This document shows, piece after piece, positions 62,440 through 64,000 of a DNA stretch of 64,000 nucleotides. The stretch spans positions 79,467 to 143,466 of the forward strand of contig JAJDZZ010000019.1 in the NCBI GenBank assembly GCA_022824405.1, given 5' to 3'. The first letter of the stretch is position 1. Each line of letters starts with the position of its first letter. The notes beneath the pieces were generated by a model. The model was not told where the DNA came from and ran no database searches. It saw only the letters and a list, made by a program, of their open reading frames with translations. The stretch is from Opitutales bacterium. GTDB lineage: Bacteria; Verrucomicrobiota; Verrucomicrobiia; Opitutales; UBA2995. The position numbers and the translations under genes are program-made.

Positions 62440-63111
62440 ATGCGCTTATTATTCATTGTAATCGCCCTGGCGGGCACCGGTTTGATCAACGCCGGTTTTC
62501 ATGCCATGGATTCCGATGCCAAAACCCGACCGGGGGCCGGCAGCCACGCCCTTGAAAGGGTTGCCCAATGGTATTGGGTAAAAGGTTACGGGTCCTGGAT
62601 GAAAAAGGATGAACGCTCCCTCATGGACCGCTACCGCATGGCTATCGCCCTGAATCCCGACAACCTCGATTACTGGCGGTTGGCTGCCCAGACCCTCGCT
62701 TACGATTGTGCGGCCTGGAAGCTGGAGTCCCTGCCCGCAAACGACCCCGCCGAACCTGCCATCAGGGCCGAATACGGCAGAAGAGCCCTGCAATTTTATG
62801 AAACCTCCCGGCTCCGGTTTGAGAATAACCCCGATTGGTGGTTGGGCGCGGGCTTCCTGGCCGAAAGGGCCCTGCGGGATCGAACCCTCGCCCTGGCCTA
62901 TTTCAGAACCGCTTTGGAAACCTCCGACCAAACCTATCTGGCCATCAGGCTGATTGTCCGCCTCCTCATCCAAGAGAAGAAGCCCCGGGAGGCCTATGAC
63001 TTTTTGATGGAATGGTATCCCCGGTTGCCGGAAGATTGCCCGCAGGCCGGGAAACCGGCCCTGCTTCAATGGATTCGCCACCTGGAGCACAATTTGAAAA
63101 TCCAGAACTGA
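62440..63111 (+). CDS. TPR-like hypothetical protein linked to the ABC exporter
   Basis: The 223-residue protein starts with a hydrophobic segment (LLFIVIALAGTGLINAGFHA), probably an anchor or signal. Helical repeats follow, such as YRMAIALNPDNLDYWRLAAQ near 66 and DRTLALAYFRTALETSDQTY near 147, that look like tetratricopeptide units. I do not recognise the family. It follows the ABC permease in the same direction with the inverted repeat between. The stop TGA overlaps a TGACCCC string like those ending the palindromic repeats. A TTG three bases upstream is an alternative start. Confidence 0.7.
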   Translation: MRLLFIVIALAGTGLINAGFHAMDSDAKTRPGAGSHALERVAQWYWVKGYGSWMKKDERSLMDRYRMAIALNPDNLDYWRLAAQTLAYDCAAWKLESLPANDPAEPAIRAEYGRRALQFYETSRLRFENNPDWWLGAGFLAERALRDRTLALAYFRTALETSDQTYLAIRLIVRLLIQEKKPREAYDFLMEWYPRLPEDCPQAGKPALLQWIRHLEHNLKIQN

Positions 63112-63124
63112 CCCCATTCCCCAA

Positions 63125-63366
63125 GCCAATCATAATCGTGATCGAAAAAAGGCCTCTCGCCAAGATCGCTAAGACATGAAAAAAACCACAGAGGACACAG
63201 AGAACACAGAGAAAGGAAGAAGAAGCTGACAATCATCACGATCACGATTAACCTTCAGCCTTCAGCCTTCAGCCTTTAGCCTTTCCTTCTCCCCTCATTC
63301 CTCATTCCTCATTCCTCATTGGCGCGCCCGCGCGCCTAAAGTCTCTCGCCAAGATCGCCAAGCAAC
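63125..63366. repeat. Mosaic repeat tract interrupted by IS110 element
   Basis: TAATCGTGATCGAAAAAAGG (63134-63153) leads into CCTCTCGCCAAGATCGC (63154-63170). Then come CCACAGAGGACACAGAGAAC (about 63186-63205), ATCACGATCACGATTAACC (63237-63255), TTCAGCC heptads (63257-63283), ATTCCTC heptads with GGCGCGCCCGCGCGCC (63297-63336), and a second CTCTCGCCAAGATCGCC (63343-63359). The last module is cut after CAAGCAAC at 63366. Confidence 0.88.

Positions 63367-64000
<634 letters not shown>

Overview
The window looks like chromosome from a Gram-negative member of the Verrucomicrobiota or a close PVC relative. The reasons are lipid A genes (lpxB, lpxK) and a LolCDE-like exporter, several secreted formylglycine sulfatases, families common in that group (DUF1080, DUF3500, DUF5060, DUF6807), a GspF/PilC protein, scattered housekeeping genes, and few recognisable Shine-Dalgarno sites. 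The assignment is inference from gene content only; the one RNA gene is a tRNA-Ala and there is no rRNA.

Layout. 1-1154 (minus): MrpE-F-G subunits. 1303-7132 (plus): lysS, then a LolC/E-like permease, LolD-like ATPase, Gfo/Idh dehydrogenase and lpxB, an envelope operon. 7481-12406 (minus): SMUG1-type uracil-DNA glycosylase, SnoaL-like protein, DUF1080 protein and a GH2 protein that lacks its acid/base glutamate. 12593-18171: YdeI-like protein, Pyr_excise-type DNA glycosylase, PQQ sugar dehydrogenase with two haem c sites, and a class C serine hydrolase. 18531-25731: two sulfatases, a SorAB-type sulfite dehydrogenase and an SLC13 transporter with four RCK_C-like repeats. 25870-33286 (plus): Kef-type antiporter, MsrB, DUF3500 protein, then cysteine synthase, siroheme sulfite reductase and a GltD-like electron-transfer protein in a tight operon. 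33314-35728 (minus): BrnT/BrnA toxin-antitoxin genes joined by a TAATG junction to a DUF5060 glycosidase-like gene. 35876-43440: GspF, ABC ATPase, fructose-bisphosphate aldolase, topoisomerase III and a class V aminotransferase. 44052-51888: lpxK, an extended adenylate kinase, M29 aminopeptidase, RluD-type synthase, DUF6807 protein and a third sulfatase. 51963-57733 (minus): mutS, holB, tmk and a degenerate PfkB kinase. 57904-59970 (plus): TolQ/ExbB, TolR/ExbD and TonB-like genes. 60035-63111: tRNA-Ala(GGC), acylphosphatase, a two-gene ABC exporter and a TPR-like protein. 63371 to the edge (minus): 3' part of an IS110-family transposase.

Metabolic theme. Three sulfatases would free sulfate from sulfated polymers. 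SorAB handles sulfite in the periplasm, the SLC13 carrier may move sulfate, and Sir plus CysK/CysM assimilate reduced sulfur into cysteine.

The most unusual feature is between the genes. At least 18 spacers are mosaics of a small vocabulary of short tandem units and GC-rich palindromes that recur in both orientations and in preferred order. They touch or enter coding sequences: they supply stop codons, give unrelated proteins the same short tail, and sit on translation starts. Palindromes of one class keep pairing while the stem sequence changes. A second class is bracketed by GGGGTCA/TGACCCC (REPIN-like). The IS110 element at the right edge is inserted inside one of the mosaic modules.
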